Positions 15,281 through 24,324 of a DNA stretch of 64,000 bases are shown here, one piece after another. Made by a program: the position numbers and the translations under genes. Under the pieces are notes generated by a model that saw only the letters and a list, made by a program, of their open reading frames with translations, was not told the origin of the DNA and did no database searches. The stretch is taken from positions 7,750,001 through 7,814,000 of the forward strand of contig NZ_CP102770.1 in assembly GCF_038561935.1 (NCBI RefSeq), read 5' to 3'. This DNA comes from Myxococcus stipitatus. GTDB taxonomy: Bacteria > Myxococcota > Myxococcia > Myxococcales > Myxococcaceae. Numbering within the stretch: the first letter of the stretch is position 1; every line of letters begins with the position of its first letter.

Positions 15281-16020
15281 GTCGGTACATCTCCCGAGCG
15301 CCTGCAGGCCTCGGAATAGAGTTGAGCGACCGCGTCCTCCAGCTCACGCGTGAGCGCGTCGCGGTCTTGAAGCGTCAGGTCCTTCGTGGGAATCGGCTTC
15401 CCCACGACCAGCGACACGCGCTGGCCCCACCGCACCGCCCGTCCTCCCTTGGGAAGGATGAGCCGCGTCCCTGACACGGCCATGGGCACCACCGGCACAC
15501 CCGCTTGAATCGCGAGCGCCGCGGCCCCCTTCTTGAACGGCCTCAGCCGCCCGTCGTCACTGCGAGTGCCCTCGGAGAAGAAGAGCACGCTCACCCGCTC
15601 GCGCAGCGCCGAGACGGCCTCCTCCATCCTGCCGCGGTCCTCGCGTCCACCGCTGCGTGCCACGGGGATGTTCCCCGCGCGACGCATCGCCGCGCCGAAC
15701 ACGGGAATCTTGAACAGCTCCGCCTTCGCCACGTAGCGCGTGTGCTTCTCCACGTACGCCAGATGCAAGGGCGCGTCGTAGTGGGACTGGTGGTTGCACA
15801 CGAAGACGACGTGGCCTTCCACGGGGATGTTCTCCAGCCCCACCGCCTCGTGGCGCACGCCCGCCGCCCCCAACACACCGCGCGCCCAGAGCCGCAGGGC
15901 CTTGTCCGCCTCGCGGTGGGCACCCCCGAGGGAGAGCGCCGACACCACCGACGAGAACACCCCCGTCAACCCCACCGCCGAAACACCCGCGAACGCTGTC
16001 CGGACGATGTCTCGAATCAC
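15277..16020 (-). CDS. plsC: 1-acyl-sn-glycerol-3-phosphate acyltransferase
   Basis: The 247-aa protein has the PlsC acyltransferase motifs. These are an H-x4-D box at residues 77-82 (CNHQSHYDAP), an EGTR box (FSEGTRSDDG), and GVPVVPMAVSG after it. It would acylate lysophosphatidic acid at the inner membrane in phospholipid synthesis. A hydrophobic N-terminal segment (FAGVSAVGLTGVFSSVVSAL) is probably membrane-associated. The start is GTG at 16020, overlapping the epmA stop by 4 bp (GTGA), and its own stop overlaps the ppa start. Translation of the three genes is therefore likely coupled. Confidence 0.9.
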   Translation of the reverse strand: MIRDIVRTAFAGVSAVGLTGVFSSVVSALSLGGAHREADKALRLWARGVLGAAGVRHEAVGLENIPVEGHVVFVCNHQSHYDAPLHLAYVEKHTRYVAKAELFKIPVFGAAMRRAGNIPVARSGGREDRGRMEEAVSALRERVSVLFFSEGTRSDDGRLRPFKKGAAALAIQAGVPVVPMAVSGTRLILPKGGRAVRWGQRVSLVVGKPIPTKDLTLQDRDALTRELEDAVAQLYSEACRRSGDVPT

Positions 16021-17021
16021 ACGAACTCGTGAGCAGGGAACAAGAGCACGTCCGTGATGCGCTGGACCCCGAGCAGCAGCATCAGGATTCTGTCGAGCCC
16101 CACGGCGATACCCGCCGAGGGTGGCATTCGACCTACCGCGTCGAGGAACCGCTCGTCCAGAGGATACACGGAACGGCCCAGCTTGCGCCGGAGGTCCTGT
16201 TCCTCGAGCAATCGAGCCCGCTGCTCCGCCGCGTCCGTGAGCTCGGAGAACCCGTTCGCCAGCTCCAGGCCCTTCGCATACAGCTCCACCCGCTCCGCCA
16301 CCGCCGTGTCGCCCGGCTTGAGCCGCGAGAGCGCCGCCATCGACGCGGGATACTCGATGAGGAACGTGGGCCGCTCATGGCCCAGGCCCCGCTCCACGCG
16401 CTCGAGGAAGAGGTGGAAGAACACGTCGTCGAACGTCACCGACTCGCCCGTCCACACGCCGATGGCGTCCGCCGCCCGCTTGAGCGACGGCCCGTCCGAG
16501 TGCACGCGGATGTCCACGCCCGTCGCGCGCAGCACCGCGTCCCGCACCGTGATGCGCTCGTACGGGGTGCGGGTGAAGAAGGCCGGGTCCGCGCCGGGCT
16601 CACCTTCCGTCGCGCTGCGCCCCGCCTCCGCCAGCGCCCCTTCCACGTCCGCCATGATGGCGTGGTAGTCCGCGTTCGGCCGGTAGAACTCCAGCATCGT
16701 GAACTCGGGATTGTGCGTCTCCGAGACCTCGCCGTTCCGGAACACCTTGCACAGCTGGAACAACGGGCCCGCGCCATCCGCGAGCAGCCGCTTCATGGCG
16801 TACTCGGGGCTGGTGTGCAGGTAGAGGGGGCGAGCGGTGCCGACCCCCGTCTCCGGGATGAAGCCCGCCTCGAAGGCGTTGATGTGCGGCTCCATTCCCG
16901 GCGTGGGGATGAGCAGCGGTGTCTCCACCTCGAGGTAGCCCTCCGCGGTGAAGAAACGTCGCAGGGCGGAGTAGAGGGCCTGGCGCCCTCGGGCGGCCCG
17001 CCATTGAGAAAGGTTGGGCAT
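16017..17021 (-). CDS. epmA: EF-P lysine lysyltransferase (EpmA/GenX)
   Basis: The 334-aa product is a class-II lysyl-tRNA-synthetase paralogue lacking the anticodon-binding domain. It lysylates elongation factor P. Class-II motifs are visible: motif 1 region FFTAEGYLEVETPLLIPTPG, motif 2 FRNGEVSETHNPEFTMLEFY, and motif 3 GIAVGLDRILMLLLG near the C-terminus. The ATG at 17021 matches the usual family start. Neither epmB nor efp is in the window. The gene is divergent from the M3-like peptidase with only 18 bp between the two start codons, and heads the epmA-plsC-ppa operon. Confidence 0.92.
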   Translation of the reverse strand: MPNLSQWRAARGRQALYSALRRFFTAEGYLEVETPLLIPTPGMEPHINAFEAGFIPETGVGTARPLYLHTSPEYAMKRLLADGAGPLFQLCKVFRNGEVSETHNPEFTMLEFYRPNADYHAIMADVEGALAEAGRSATEGEPGADPAFFTRTPYERITVRDAVLRATGVDIRVHSDGPSLKRAADAIGVWTGESVTFDDVFFHLFLERVERGLGHERPTFLIEYPASMAALSRLKPGDTAVAERVELYAKGLELANGFSELTDAAEQRARLLEEQDLRRKLGRSVYPLDERFLDAVGRMPPSAGIAVGLDRILMLLLGVQRITDVLLFPAHEFV

Positions 17022-17039
17022 GCGCGAGGCGGAAGTAAC

Positions 17040-18746
17040 ATGGGGGTCGACATGCTCCCAAGGATTCCCCTTCTCCTCGCTGTCGCCTGCTGCCTTGGCG
17101 CCTGCCACAAAGCGCCCCCCGCGGCGCCCCTGCCCCCCCCTCCCACCGAGGCGGAGCGGCTGACGGCGGACGTGCGCTCGCTCGCCTCCCGCGCCGAGGC
17201 GCTGCTGGAGGCCCAGCACCAGCTCGTCTGGGTGTTCTGGACGGAGGGGCGTCATGTGGACGTCTCCGGGACGTACGCGGGGCAGGAGGACCTCTTCACC
17301 CTCGACAACATCCGCAAGGTGGACCGGCTGCGGCAACTCACGAAGGACCCTCGGGAGGTGCGAGCCCTCACCGCCCTGCACTCCCACTTCGCGGGCGAGT
17401 ACCTGTCGCACGCGCTGGCCGAATACAACGACGCGTCCGCCAACCTGGAAGCGTCGCTCACCTTCACGGTGGAGGGCCGGGAGCTGCGCTATCGGGACCT
17501 GGAGCGCCTGCTCGCCAACGAGCGCAACGCCGCGCGTCGCAAGGCGCTCTACGCCGCGGCCACGCCCGCGCTGGAGCGGCTTAACCAGACGCTGCGCCGC
17601 AAGGAGGTGCGCGCCGAGGAGCTGGTGAAGGAGCTGGGCTTCGCCTCCTACGAGTCGTTCGGCGGCGAGCTGCGACAGGCGGACCTGGCCCAGTTGAGCG
17701 TGCTCGCGGAGGAGATTCTCCAGGCCACGCAGGCGCCCTACCGCGTGGTGATGGAGCGGCTCGCGCAGCGGGAGCTGGGCGTCGCCTTCAAGGACATCAC
17801 CCGCGCGGACATCCCGCGCCTGTTCCGCGCGCGCGAGGTGGAGGACGCCTTCCCCAAGGGGGAGTCGCTCGCCAAGGCCCAGGCGACGCTCGCGGGGATG
17901 TCGCTGGACCTGGCCGCGCTGAAGAACGTCCAGATTGATTCGCGCGACTTGCCGCGCAAGAACACCCGCCCCCTGGCGCTGGCCGTGCGCGTGCCCGACG
18001 ACGTGCGCGTGTCCTTCAAGCCGGGCTCGGGCGTGCTGCACCAGGCGCGCGTGCTGCACGAGTTCGGTCACGCGCTGCACCTGGCCTTCACACAGGAGAA
18101 GCGCTTCGAGCTGGCGCGGCTGGGCAACCCCACGGTGGGCGAGGCGTACTCGTCCCTCTTCGAGGACCTGCTCGAGGACCCGGTGTGGCTGGAGGAGCAC
18201 GCGGGCGTCAGCGGCGAGGAGCGCGCGAAGTACCTGGCGACCTCCAGCGCGCACAAGCTGTACCTCATCCGCCGCGCGGCCGGCCGCCTGCTGTACCAGC
18301 TGGAGCTGCACCGGCGCACGGCGGAGGTGGACCCCAAGGTGCTCTACCGCGAGGTCATGTCGCGCACGGACGACATCCCCATGACGGACGAGGACGCGGA
18401 GCGCTACCTCGTGGACCAGGAGGACTTCTTCCAGTCCGCGGACAGCTTCCGCGCGTGGTTCCTCGCCGGCCAGCTCCAGGCCCAGCTCAAGGCCCGCTTC
18501 GGCCCCTCGTGGTGGCACGCGCCGCAGGCGGGCGAGTTCCTCAAGGGCCTGTGGACGCAGGGCAACGCGCTGTCCGCGCGCGAGGTGGCCCAGGCCATTG
18601 GCGAGAAGGGCATTGAGCCGGACGTGCTGCTCCTGCGGCTGGGCACCACGCTCCAGGTCCCCATCCGCCTGGACATGCAGGGCGAGGAGCCCGGCGCCAT
18701 TCCCGCGCCGGGTCCCGAGGGAGTCACCCCGCCCGCCACGCCGTAG
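17040..18746 (+). CDS. M3-like zinc metallopeptidase lipoprotein
   Basis: The product is about 568 aa. A lipoprotein signal (IPLLLAVACCLGACHKAP, lipobox LGAC) is followed by a long helical peptidase domain. The zinc site is VLHEFGHALH (HExxH), and the downstream glutamate ligand is probably in GEAYSSLFEDLLEDP about 30 residues later. The HEFGHALH form and the overall helical layout fit the M3 oligopeptidase group more than M2. It would be a periplasm-facing, membrane-anchored oligopeptidase. Two in-frame starts exist, ATG 17040 (with GGAAG upstream) and ATG 17052. The N-terminal block LVWVFWTEGRHVDVSGTYAG is unusual for classic M3 and marks a diverged subfamily. Confidence 0.78.
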   Translation: MGVDMLPRIPLLLAVACCLGACHKAPPAAPLPPPPTEAERLTADVRSLASRAEALLEAQHQLVWVFWTEGRHVDVSGTYAGQEDLFTLDNIRKVDRLRQLTKDPREVRALTALHSHFAGEYLSHALAEYNDASANLEASLTFTVEGRELRYRDLERLLANERNAARRKALYAAATPALERLNQTLRRKEVRAEELVKELGFASYESFGGELRQADLAQLSVLAEEILQATQAPYRVVMERLAQRELGVAFKDITRADIPRLFRAREVEDAFPKGESLAKAQATLAGMSLDLAALKNVQIDSRDLPRKNTRPLALAVRVPDDVRVSFKPGSGVLHQARVLHEFGHALHLAFTQEKRFELARLGNPTVGEAYSSLFEDLLEDPVWLEEHAGVSGEERAKYLATSSAHKLYLIRRAAGRLLYQLELHRRTAEVDPKVLYREVMSRTDDIPMTDEDAERYLVDQEDFFQSADSFRAWFLAGQLQAQLKARFGPSWWHAPQAGEFLKGLWTQGNALSAREVAQAIGEKGIEPDVLLLRLGTTLQVPIRLDMQGEEPGAIPAPGPEGVTPPATP

Positions 18747-18754
18747 AAACACGA

Positions 18755-18785
18755 AGGGCCTCCGCCCGGGAAGGACGGAGGCCCT
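18755..18785. terminator. Stem-loop between convergent genes
   Basis: A perfect 10-bp stem (AGGGCCTCCG at 18755-18764, CGGAGGCCCT at 18776-18785) with an 11-nt loop lies between the convergent peptidase and SPFH genes. Neither side has a long U-tract; the minus-strand exit has TTCGTGTTTC. A bidirectional terminator is likely. Confidence 0.65.
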
Positions 18786-18809
18786 GACGTCGTGCGCGTC
18801 GCGCGGGGA

Positions 18810-19859
18810 CTACAGGAGCTTCATCAGCTCCGCGCGCTTGGCGTTGTACTCCTCATCCGAGAGGACGCCCGCGTCCTTCAGCTCCTTGATCTCCTTCAGG
18901 CGCTGCGCGGGGCTGCGCGTGTCGGCGGGAGCCGCCTGGGGGGCGGGCTCCGGAGGCCGCTGCTGTTGCTGCTGCTGGTTGTTCATGTTCATGAACTGCT
19001 GGGCCATTCCGAAGCCCATGCCCATGCCCATGCCGCCCAGCGCGTTGCCGGAACCGTCGCCACCCTTGGACATGCCCTCGGCCGCGCCGAGCATCGCCTG
19101 CCCCTGGGCGTACTGCTGGAAGCCGCCCGCCAGCCGGGAGTAGGCCACGTCCTTGGACAGCTTCTTCAGCGTCGCCTCGTCCTCCTCCTTGATGCTGACG
19201 TGGAAGTTGCCCATGCGCACCACGGTGAGCCCGTAGTCGTCCACGTGGGGCTTGAGGCCGGCGATGACCTCCGTCTCGATCTCCTCCGTGTACGCGCCGC
19301 TCGTCACGTCGAGCAGCGGCCAGCGCTTCTTCACCAGCAGCTCGGCGATGCGATCTCGCGTCACCTTGAGCACCTGGTTCTTGAACCAGCCCAGCAGCTC
19401 CTCGTTGCTGGAGCGGCCCATGCCCACCAGGCCCACCACGAGCTTCTCCGGGTCCGTCACGCGGATGGAGAAGTCGCCGTACACCATGGTGCCGATGCCC
19501 AGGCCCGTCTCCGGGTCCCGCACGTCACCGATGGGGCCCCCGAACTTCACGCCCGCGAACTCGCGGACGGAGACGAAGTAGACCTCGGTGATGAAGAGGT
19601 TGCCGCCCGTGAACTTCTCGACGAAGCGCGAGAGGAACGGGATGTTGTTCGAGTCGAGCTGGTGGCGGCCCGGCCCCAGCTTGCCCTCCACCTTGCCGTC
19701 CTTGACGAAGAGGGCGACCTCATCGGCGTCGACGGTGAGCTGGGTGAGCATCCGGATGTTGTTCTCCGGATACTTGTAGATGATTTGACCCTTCGCCGTG
19801 TCCGCGCGGGCGATGAAGTTGCGCTTCGCCTCACCCTTGATGGTGTCGAAGATACCCAT
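18810..19859 (-). CDS. SPFH-domain protein with C-terminal SHOCT domain
   Basis: The 349-aa protein starts MGIFDTIKGEAKRNFIARAD and contains a SPFH/YdjI-like region: GKLGPGRHQLDSNNIPFL, VYFVSVREFAGVKFGGPIG, VYGDFSIRVTDPEKLVVGL. A coiled helical segment (HVSIKEEDEATLKKLSKDVA) comes next, then a Gly/Met-rich stretch with repeated GMGMG, a run of Gln residues (~295-301) and a Pro-rich linker. The C-terminus is a SHOCT oligomerisation motif (RLKEIKELKDAGVLSDEEYN). Related proteins form membrane-associated scaffolds. No signal peptide is seen, so a cytoplasmic or inner-face location is inferred. A second zinc-finger module found in some homologues is absent. Confidence 0.82.
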   Translation of the reverse strand: MGIFDTIKGEAKRNFIARADTAKGQIIYKYPENNIRMLTQLTVDADEVALFVKDGKVEGKLGPGRHQLDSNNIPFLSRFVEKFTGGNLFITEVYFVSVREFAGVKFGGPIGDVRDPETGLGIGTMVYGDFSIRVTDPEKLVVGLVGMGRSSNEELLGWFKNQVLKVTRDRIAELLVKKRWPLLDVTSGAYTEEIETEVIAGLKPHVDDYGLTVVRMGNFHVSIKEEDEATLKKLSKDVAYSRLAGGFQQYAQGQAMLGAAEGMSKGGDGSGNALGGMGMGMGFGMAQQFMNMNNQQQQQQRPPEPAPQAAPADTRSPAQRLKEIKELKDAGVLSDEEYNAKRAELMKLL

Positions 19860-20061
19860 TGCTAGTCAGCGCCTCCGTGGCCGCCATGGCGGCCGGCAAA
19901 TCCGCGCCACCACACCCGACCCTCTTAAGAACATGGCGTCCGCGACGAAAGCGCGCCCGCTTTCCCCCCGAAGCCTTCCCTGCAACATGCCAGTTTCATT
20001 GGCAATTGCCTAGCCGCTCGCCTGGAAGGCCGGCCTCCGGGTGAACAGGCGGGAGTGCGGC

Positions 20062-20862
20062 TCAGCCCCAGCGGCTGACCAGGCGCTCGCGGTCCAGCAG
20101 GCGGATGCTGGCCCACAGGAGGAACAGGTCCAGGACGAGCACCACCGCGCCCTGGAGGGCGTAGTAGGCGAACCCCGCCTGGAGGAGCCCCGCCACCTGC
20201 CCTCCCACCATTCCCACCAGGGGCAGCACCACCAGGGCGGAGATCTGCTGTGCCATGCGCGCCTCGCTCACCCGCGCGGAGATGAGCACCGCCACGCCGT
20301 TGCCGAAGAAGGCGAACAAGGGCGCAATCACCAGCACGCCGAACGTCCACAGCGCGTTGGGCATCAGCGGCGCCTTCACCAGCGGCCACGCGACGATGTC
20401 CACGCCCACGCAGAAGAAGACGAAGGCCACCCAGGTGATGAACACGGCGGGGACGAGCGACGCCAGGCTCTTGCCCGCCACCAGCTCCGCGGCCGTCAGG
20501 GGCGAGGCCAACAGCGGCTCCAGCGTCCGCCGCTCCTTCTCCCCCGCCACGCTCTGCGAGGAGATGAGGATGGGGACGAAGATGGGCATCACCAGGAACA
20601 GGCCGAACCAGTCCGTCAGCGTCTTGTCGATGAGGAAGCGCCCCGCGCTCGCGCCCAGCGGCAGCGTGGGGTCATAGAACTGCGCCACGCTGCGCAGGTC
20701 CGACTGGTGGGGCGTGTTGACGTACGTCCACACGACACCGATGGGCACCGCCACCAGCACCGTCGGCAGCACCGCCATGGACGCCATCAGGCCCACGTTC
20801 TTGCGCAGGTCCAGGAAGTCCTTCCAGAACACCGCCAGCGCCCGGCGAGGACGAAAGGCCAT
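20062..20862 (-). CDS. ABC exporter permease (ABC-2/NatB-like)
   Basis: The 266-aa protein begins at ATG 20862 (MAFRPRRALAVFWKDFLDLR) and has about six hydrophobic segments, e.g. ASMAVLPTVLVAVPIGVVW, FGLFLVMPIFVPILISSQSV and LVPAVFITWVAFVFFCVGV. GEKERRTLEPLLASPLTAAE just after the second helix is the characteristic ABC-2/NatB permease block. Its start lies 2 bp beyond the stop of the ATPase gene, so they form one transporter. The substrate is unknown; Na+ or drug-like export is typical of relatives. A bacterial envelope role is suggested by the upstream glycosyltransferase. Confidence 0.85.
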   Translation of the reverse strand: MAFRPRRALAVFWKDFLDLRKNVGLMASMAVLPTVLVAVPIGVVWTYVNTPHQSDLRSVAQFYDPTLPLGASAGRFLIDKTLTDWFGLFLVMPIFVPILISSQSVAGEKERRTLEPLLASPLTAAELVAGKSLASLVPAVFITWVAFVFFCVGVDIVAWPLVKAPLMPNALWTFGVLVIAPLFAFFGNGVAVLISARVSEARMAQQISALVVLPLVGMVGGQVAGLLQAGFAYYALQGAVVLVLDLFLLWASIRLLDRERLVSRWG

Positions 20863-20864
20863 GG

Positions 20865-21782
20865 CTACGCTCCCCCTTCGCGAAGCAGGTCCAGGTACAC
20901 CTCTTCCAATGGACGCTGGGCGGGCACCGCGCTGTGCACGCGAGCCCCCGCGCCCACCAGGCACGCCAGCACGTCGGGCGCGTGGGCGTCGTCCTCCAGC
21001 ATGATGCGCAGCCGCATGCCCTCCGCCAGCACGTTGGGCGCGAAGGGCAACGTCGCGAGCACGTTGCGGTAGCGCTCCGCCTCCCCCTCCACCCGCACGT
21101 CCAAGGACTGTCCGGCGCGGCGCAGCTCCCGCACCGGCCCCATGAGGAGCAGCCGGCGCTTCACCACCGCCACCCGCTCACACAGCCGCTCCACCTCCGC
21201 GAGGTTGTGCGAGCACAGGACGATGGTACGCCCCTCCGCCGCCAGCTCCGCCACCGCGTCGCGCACGGTGCGGGCGGACTCGGGGTCCAGGCCGCTGGTG
21301 GGCTCATCCAGGAAGATGACGCGAGGGTCATGGACCAGCGTGCGGACGATGGCGAGCTTCTGCCGCATGCCCTTGGAGAAGCCGCCCACCGGGTCCTCTT
21401 CCCGGTCCGCCAGGCCGAAGCGCGCCAGGTAGTGCCGGATGCGAGGCCAGGCCTTGGCCTCGTCCAGCTCATGCAGCTTCATGAAGAAGCGCAGGTTCTC
21501 CCGCGCGGTGAGCCGGTCGTAGAGGCCGGGCTGCTCCGTGAGCAACCCCACCACCTTGCGCAGCGACTCACCCTCGCGGTCCGCGCGGTGGCCCCACACG
21601 ACGGCCTCGCCCTCGCTGGGGCTCAGCAGGCCCGTGAGCATGCGCACCGTCGTCGTCTTCCCAGCGCCGTTGGGGCCCAGCAGGCCGAACACCTCGCCCG
21701 GCCGCACGTGGAAGGACAAGCCCTCCACCGCGACGCGGTTTCCAAAGCGCTTGCCCAATCCCCGAACGTCGATTCCGCTCAA
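20865..21782 (-). CDS. ABC exporter ATP-binding protein (NatA-like)
   Basis: The 305-aa ATPase has Walker A (GLLGPNGAGKTTTVRML), a Q-loop region (VVGLLTEQPGLYDRLTAREN), the ABC signature (FSKGMRQKLAIVRTLVHDPR), Walker B (VIFLDEPTSGLDPE) and an H-loop (IVLCSHNLAEVERL). The C-terminal ~80 residues are a small accessory domain (LDVRVEGEAERYRNVLATLP). The start is a TTG at 21782 that overlaps the stop of the upstream glycosyltransferase by 4 bp (TTGA), so its translation is probably coupled to that gene. It energises the permease gene immediately downstream. Confidence 0.9.
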   Translation of the reverse strand: MSGIDVRGLGKRFGNRVAVEGLSFHVRPGEVFGLLGPNGAGKTTTVRMLTGLLSPSEGEAVVWGHRADREGESLRKVVGLLTEQPGLYDRLTARENLRFFMKLHELDEAKAWPRIRHYLARFGLADREEDPVGGFSKGMRQKLAIVRTLVHDPRVIFLDEPTSGLDPESARTVRDAVAELAAEGRTIVLCSHNLAEVERLCERVAVVKRRLLLMGPVRELRRAGQSLDVRVEGEAERYRNVLATLPFAPNVLAEGMRLRIMLEDDAHAPDVLACLVGAGARVHSAVPAQRPLEEVYLDLLREGGA

Positions 21783-24088
21783 TCGATGGTCACCAGGACG
21801 AACTTGTTGTTGATGTCGCGGTCGATGGGCGTGACGACCTTGTCGGGCCCCACCGCGTTGCGCAGCGTGTTGAGCATCTTCTGCTCGGCCAGCACCCACT
21901 CGCGCCCGGGCCGCGCGACGGCCGCGCGCAGCTTCGCGGTGTAGTCGCCACCGCGGTACTGCTCCACGGTGTTGCTGGAGTAGAACGTCTCGCCGCGCCA
22001 GTTCATCAGGTACGCGATGATGGGCTCGCCCTCCTTGCGCTGGTCATAGTAGCGCCAGAAGAGGTCGCGCTGCGTCCAGTGGTGAGCCAGGTCCACCCAG
22101 TGGTTCCAGTTGAACCAGAGCGAGAAGCTGGCGGCCAGTACCCAGAACGTGCCGAACAGCATCACCCGGGCGCGCATCAGCGCGGCCACCACGGCCATCG
22201 CTCCCGCCACCGCGAAGGCGAAGCCCAGCGCGCCCTTGACGTTGATGGGCTCCGACAGCGAGCGCAAAAGCGAGTCCTCGCCCACGGGATTCTTGAAGCC
22301 CCGCACCGCCATCACCGCGCCCACCAGCGCCAGCACGAAGGCCAGCGTCTGCAGCGACGCGCGCCCCTCCGGCTTCTCCTTCAGCGACTGCCAGCCGAGG
22401 AAGCCCGCCGCCAGTGCCACCGCCACGCCAACGAGGCCCGTGGCGGACACCTTCGCGCCGGACGTCACCGCGGCCAGCGTGGCCAGTCCACCCAGGAGCA
22501 TCAGCACCGCCACCGCGCGCGAGCTGGGCGTCACCTTGTCGCGAGACTTCGGAGAGAACGCCTCGAAGGAGAGGTAGACGCCGAAGGCCAGCAGCACGAG
22601 GGTGACCAGGTCGCCGGTCCACAGCGCGCGCGAGAAGAACGCGATGGGCCTGGTGACGAGCTCCTGCGGATAGGGCCGGTCGTAGTTGTAGACGAACAGG
22701 TCCGTGAAGTTCTTGGGGTTCTCCGCCAGGTCCTTGCCCACGAGGACGAAGAGGACCAGGCCGAAGATGAGGCTCACCGCGTGCGCGGAGATGCCCTCCT
22801 CCCACAGCCGGTCGATGAACAGCGCGATGAGCACCGCCAAGCCCGGCAGCACGGGGAAGACGTAGTGGTGGAACTTGGTCGCGCTGGAGGCCAGGAGCCA
22901 GAAGGAGAAGGCCACCCACACCACGGCGAGCACGGCCAGGTGGTCCGCCTTCTTCTCCGAGCGCAGCTTCAGCCGCGTGACGATGGCGAACGCGCCGGGG
23001 AGCAGCGCCACCCACGGGAAGATGCCGAAGCCCCCCTGCTCGATGAAGTAGATGAACGTGCCGCCCGGCGTCGTGGTGTGCACGCCCGCGGTGAGGCGGT
23101 TGAGGTGGTCGTGGACGAAGAAGCGGTACCAGAAGAGCTTGCCCTCGTCGTCCACGCTCTTGAACAGCGACATGACGATGTACCAGGGCGCCGCCACCGC
23201 GAAGAACACGAGGATGCCGGAGCCCAGCTTCATGCGGAACATCTGCGCCCACAGCACGGGCATGGGCCGACGTCCCTCGCGCACGTCCTTGCGGAAGCCC
23301 GAGTCCGTCAGCCAGCGCAGGTGCGCATCGAGGCTCGGCCCATCCCACGGGATGACCGCCAGGGCCGCGTAGAGCACGAGGATGACGGCGGGGAGCCCCA
23401 CGCCCAGCAGGCCCTTGGCCAGCGTGGACAGGCCCGCGAAGAAATAGAAGCCGTACCACCAGGCGGCGCGGTGCTTCGTCGTGTCATCGAGCTGGCCGAT
23501 GAACGCGCACGCCATCGCGCAGACGAACGTGGTGACGAACGGCGTGTCCGTCACCGTCTGGCGGGTGAGCAGGAAGTACAGCGGCATGGTGGCCAGCACG
23601 AAGCCGGTGGCCAGGCCCGCGCGGCGACTCACCACGCGCGACACCGCGAGCGACAGCAGCGCCACGGCGGTGATGCTCAGCAGCGCGAAGGGCACGCGCA
23701 TGCCCCACTCCGTGTACAGGCCCAGCTTGTCGCCGGCACGCACGGTGCCCACCACCTGCATGCCCAGCGCCTGCATCCACATGGTGAGCGGAGGCTTGGA
23801 GAAGAACCACGCGTTCTCCCAGAAGGGGAACACGTAGTCGCGGCGGACAATCATGCTCCGCGCCACTTCACCGTAGTGCGTCTCCCAGCAGTCCCAGAGC
23901 CCCACCGCGCCCAGGTACGGAAGGAAGAGCAAGGCCGCGAAGAAGGCCGTCGCCGTCACCACCCGGGCGCTGTCCGACAACGCCGACCACCGCTGCATCC
24001 ACCGCGCGGAGAAGGTCTCCTTGCCGAGGACCGCCTCGGCGAAGGTCTGCTCGCGCTGCTGTTCCTGCTGTTCGCCGTCGCTCGCCAC
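21779..24088 (-). CDS. ArnT/PMT-family membrane glycosyltransferase
   Basis: The ~769-aa product is a GT-C fold polyprenol-phosphate-sugar transferase of the ArnT/PMT (GT39/GT83) family. The first periplasmic loop contains GLWDCWETHYGEVARSM with acidic residues in the catalytic position, then DYVFPFWENAWFFSKPPLTM with the KPPL motif. About 12 hydrophobic segments follow, with a C-terminal soluble periplasmic region (PIIAYLMNWRGETFYSSNTV). A GTG at 24088 is preferred because AAGGAG lies ~10 bp upstream and the earlier frame is Arg/Pro-rich. It is the first gene of an operon with the ABC exporter, suggesting that the sugar-modified product or its precursor is exported. Confidence 0.85.
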   Translation of the reverse strand: MASDGEQQEQQREQTFAEAVLGKETFSARWMQRWSALSDSARVVTATAFFAALLFLPYLGAVGLWDCWETHYGEVARSMIVRRDYVFPFWENAWFFSKPPLTMWMQALGMQVVGTVRAGDKLGLYTEWGMRVPFALLSITAVALLSLAVSRVVSRRAGLATGFVLATMPLYFLLTRQTVTDTPFVTTFVCAMACAFIGQLDDTTKHRAAWWYGFYFFAGLSTLAKGLLGVGLPAVILVLYAALAVIPWDGPSLDAHLRWLTDSGFRKDVREGRRPMPVLWAQMFRMKLGSGILVFFAVAAPWYIVMSLFKSVDDEGKLFWYRFFVHDHLNRLTAGVHTTTPGGTFIYFIEQGGFGIFPWVALLPGAFAIVTRLKLRSEKKADHLAVLAVVWVAFSFWLLASSATKFHHYVFPVLPGLAVLIALFIDRLWEEGISAHAVSLIFGLVLFVLVGKDLAENPKNFTDLFVYNYDRPYPQELVTRPIAFFSRALWTGDLVTLVLLAFGVYLSFEAFSPKSRDKVTPSSRAVAVLMLLGGLATLAAVTSGAKVSATGLVGVAVALAAGFLGWQSLKEKPEGRASLQTLAFVLALVGAVMAVRGFKNPVGEDSLLRSLSEPINVKGALGFAFAVAGAMAVVAALMRARVMLFGTFWVLAASFSLWFNWNHWVDLAHHWTQRDLFWRYYDQRKEGEPIIAYLMNWRGETFYSSNTVEQYRGGDYTAKLRAAVARPGREWVLAEQKMLNTLRNAVGPDKVVTPIDRDINNKFVLVTID

Positions 24089-24324
24089 GGGTGATGGGCT
24101 CCTTGAATCGTATCGGGCGGTTGCCTGCGTACTTCGGGCAGGACGCGGCCTTATATCCCCGCCTCCCCCTCGGGTCGACCTCCGCCGGAGGTCCCCGTGA
24201 GGCGGCGTGCGCACCATTGTGCAAGAGCCTGCACGAAGGTGGGAGGGATACCTGAGCGCGCCGACTGGGCGGCCGAGGGCACGGGCCTTGTAAGGGCCGT
24301 CCTCCGTCCAGTTTCGGAGGCTTC

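Noticed and set aside
22079-24094. A plus-strand 671-codon open frame
   Set aside because: It is antisense to the ArnT-like glycosyltransferase and shows only low-complexity His/Arg/Glu sequence.
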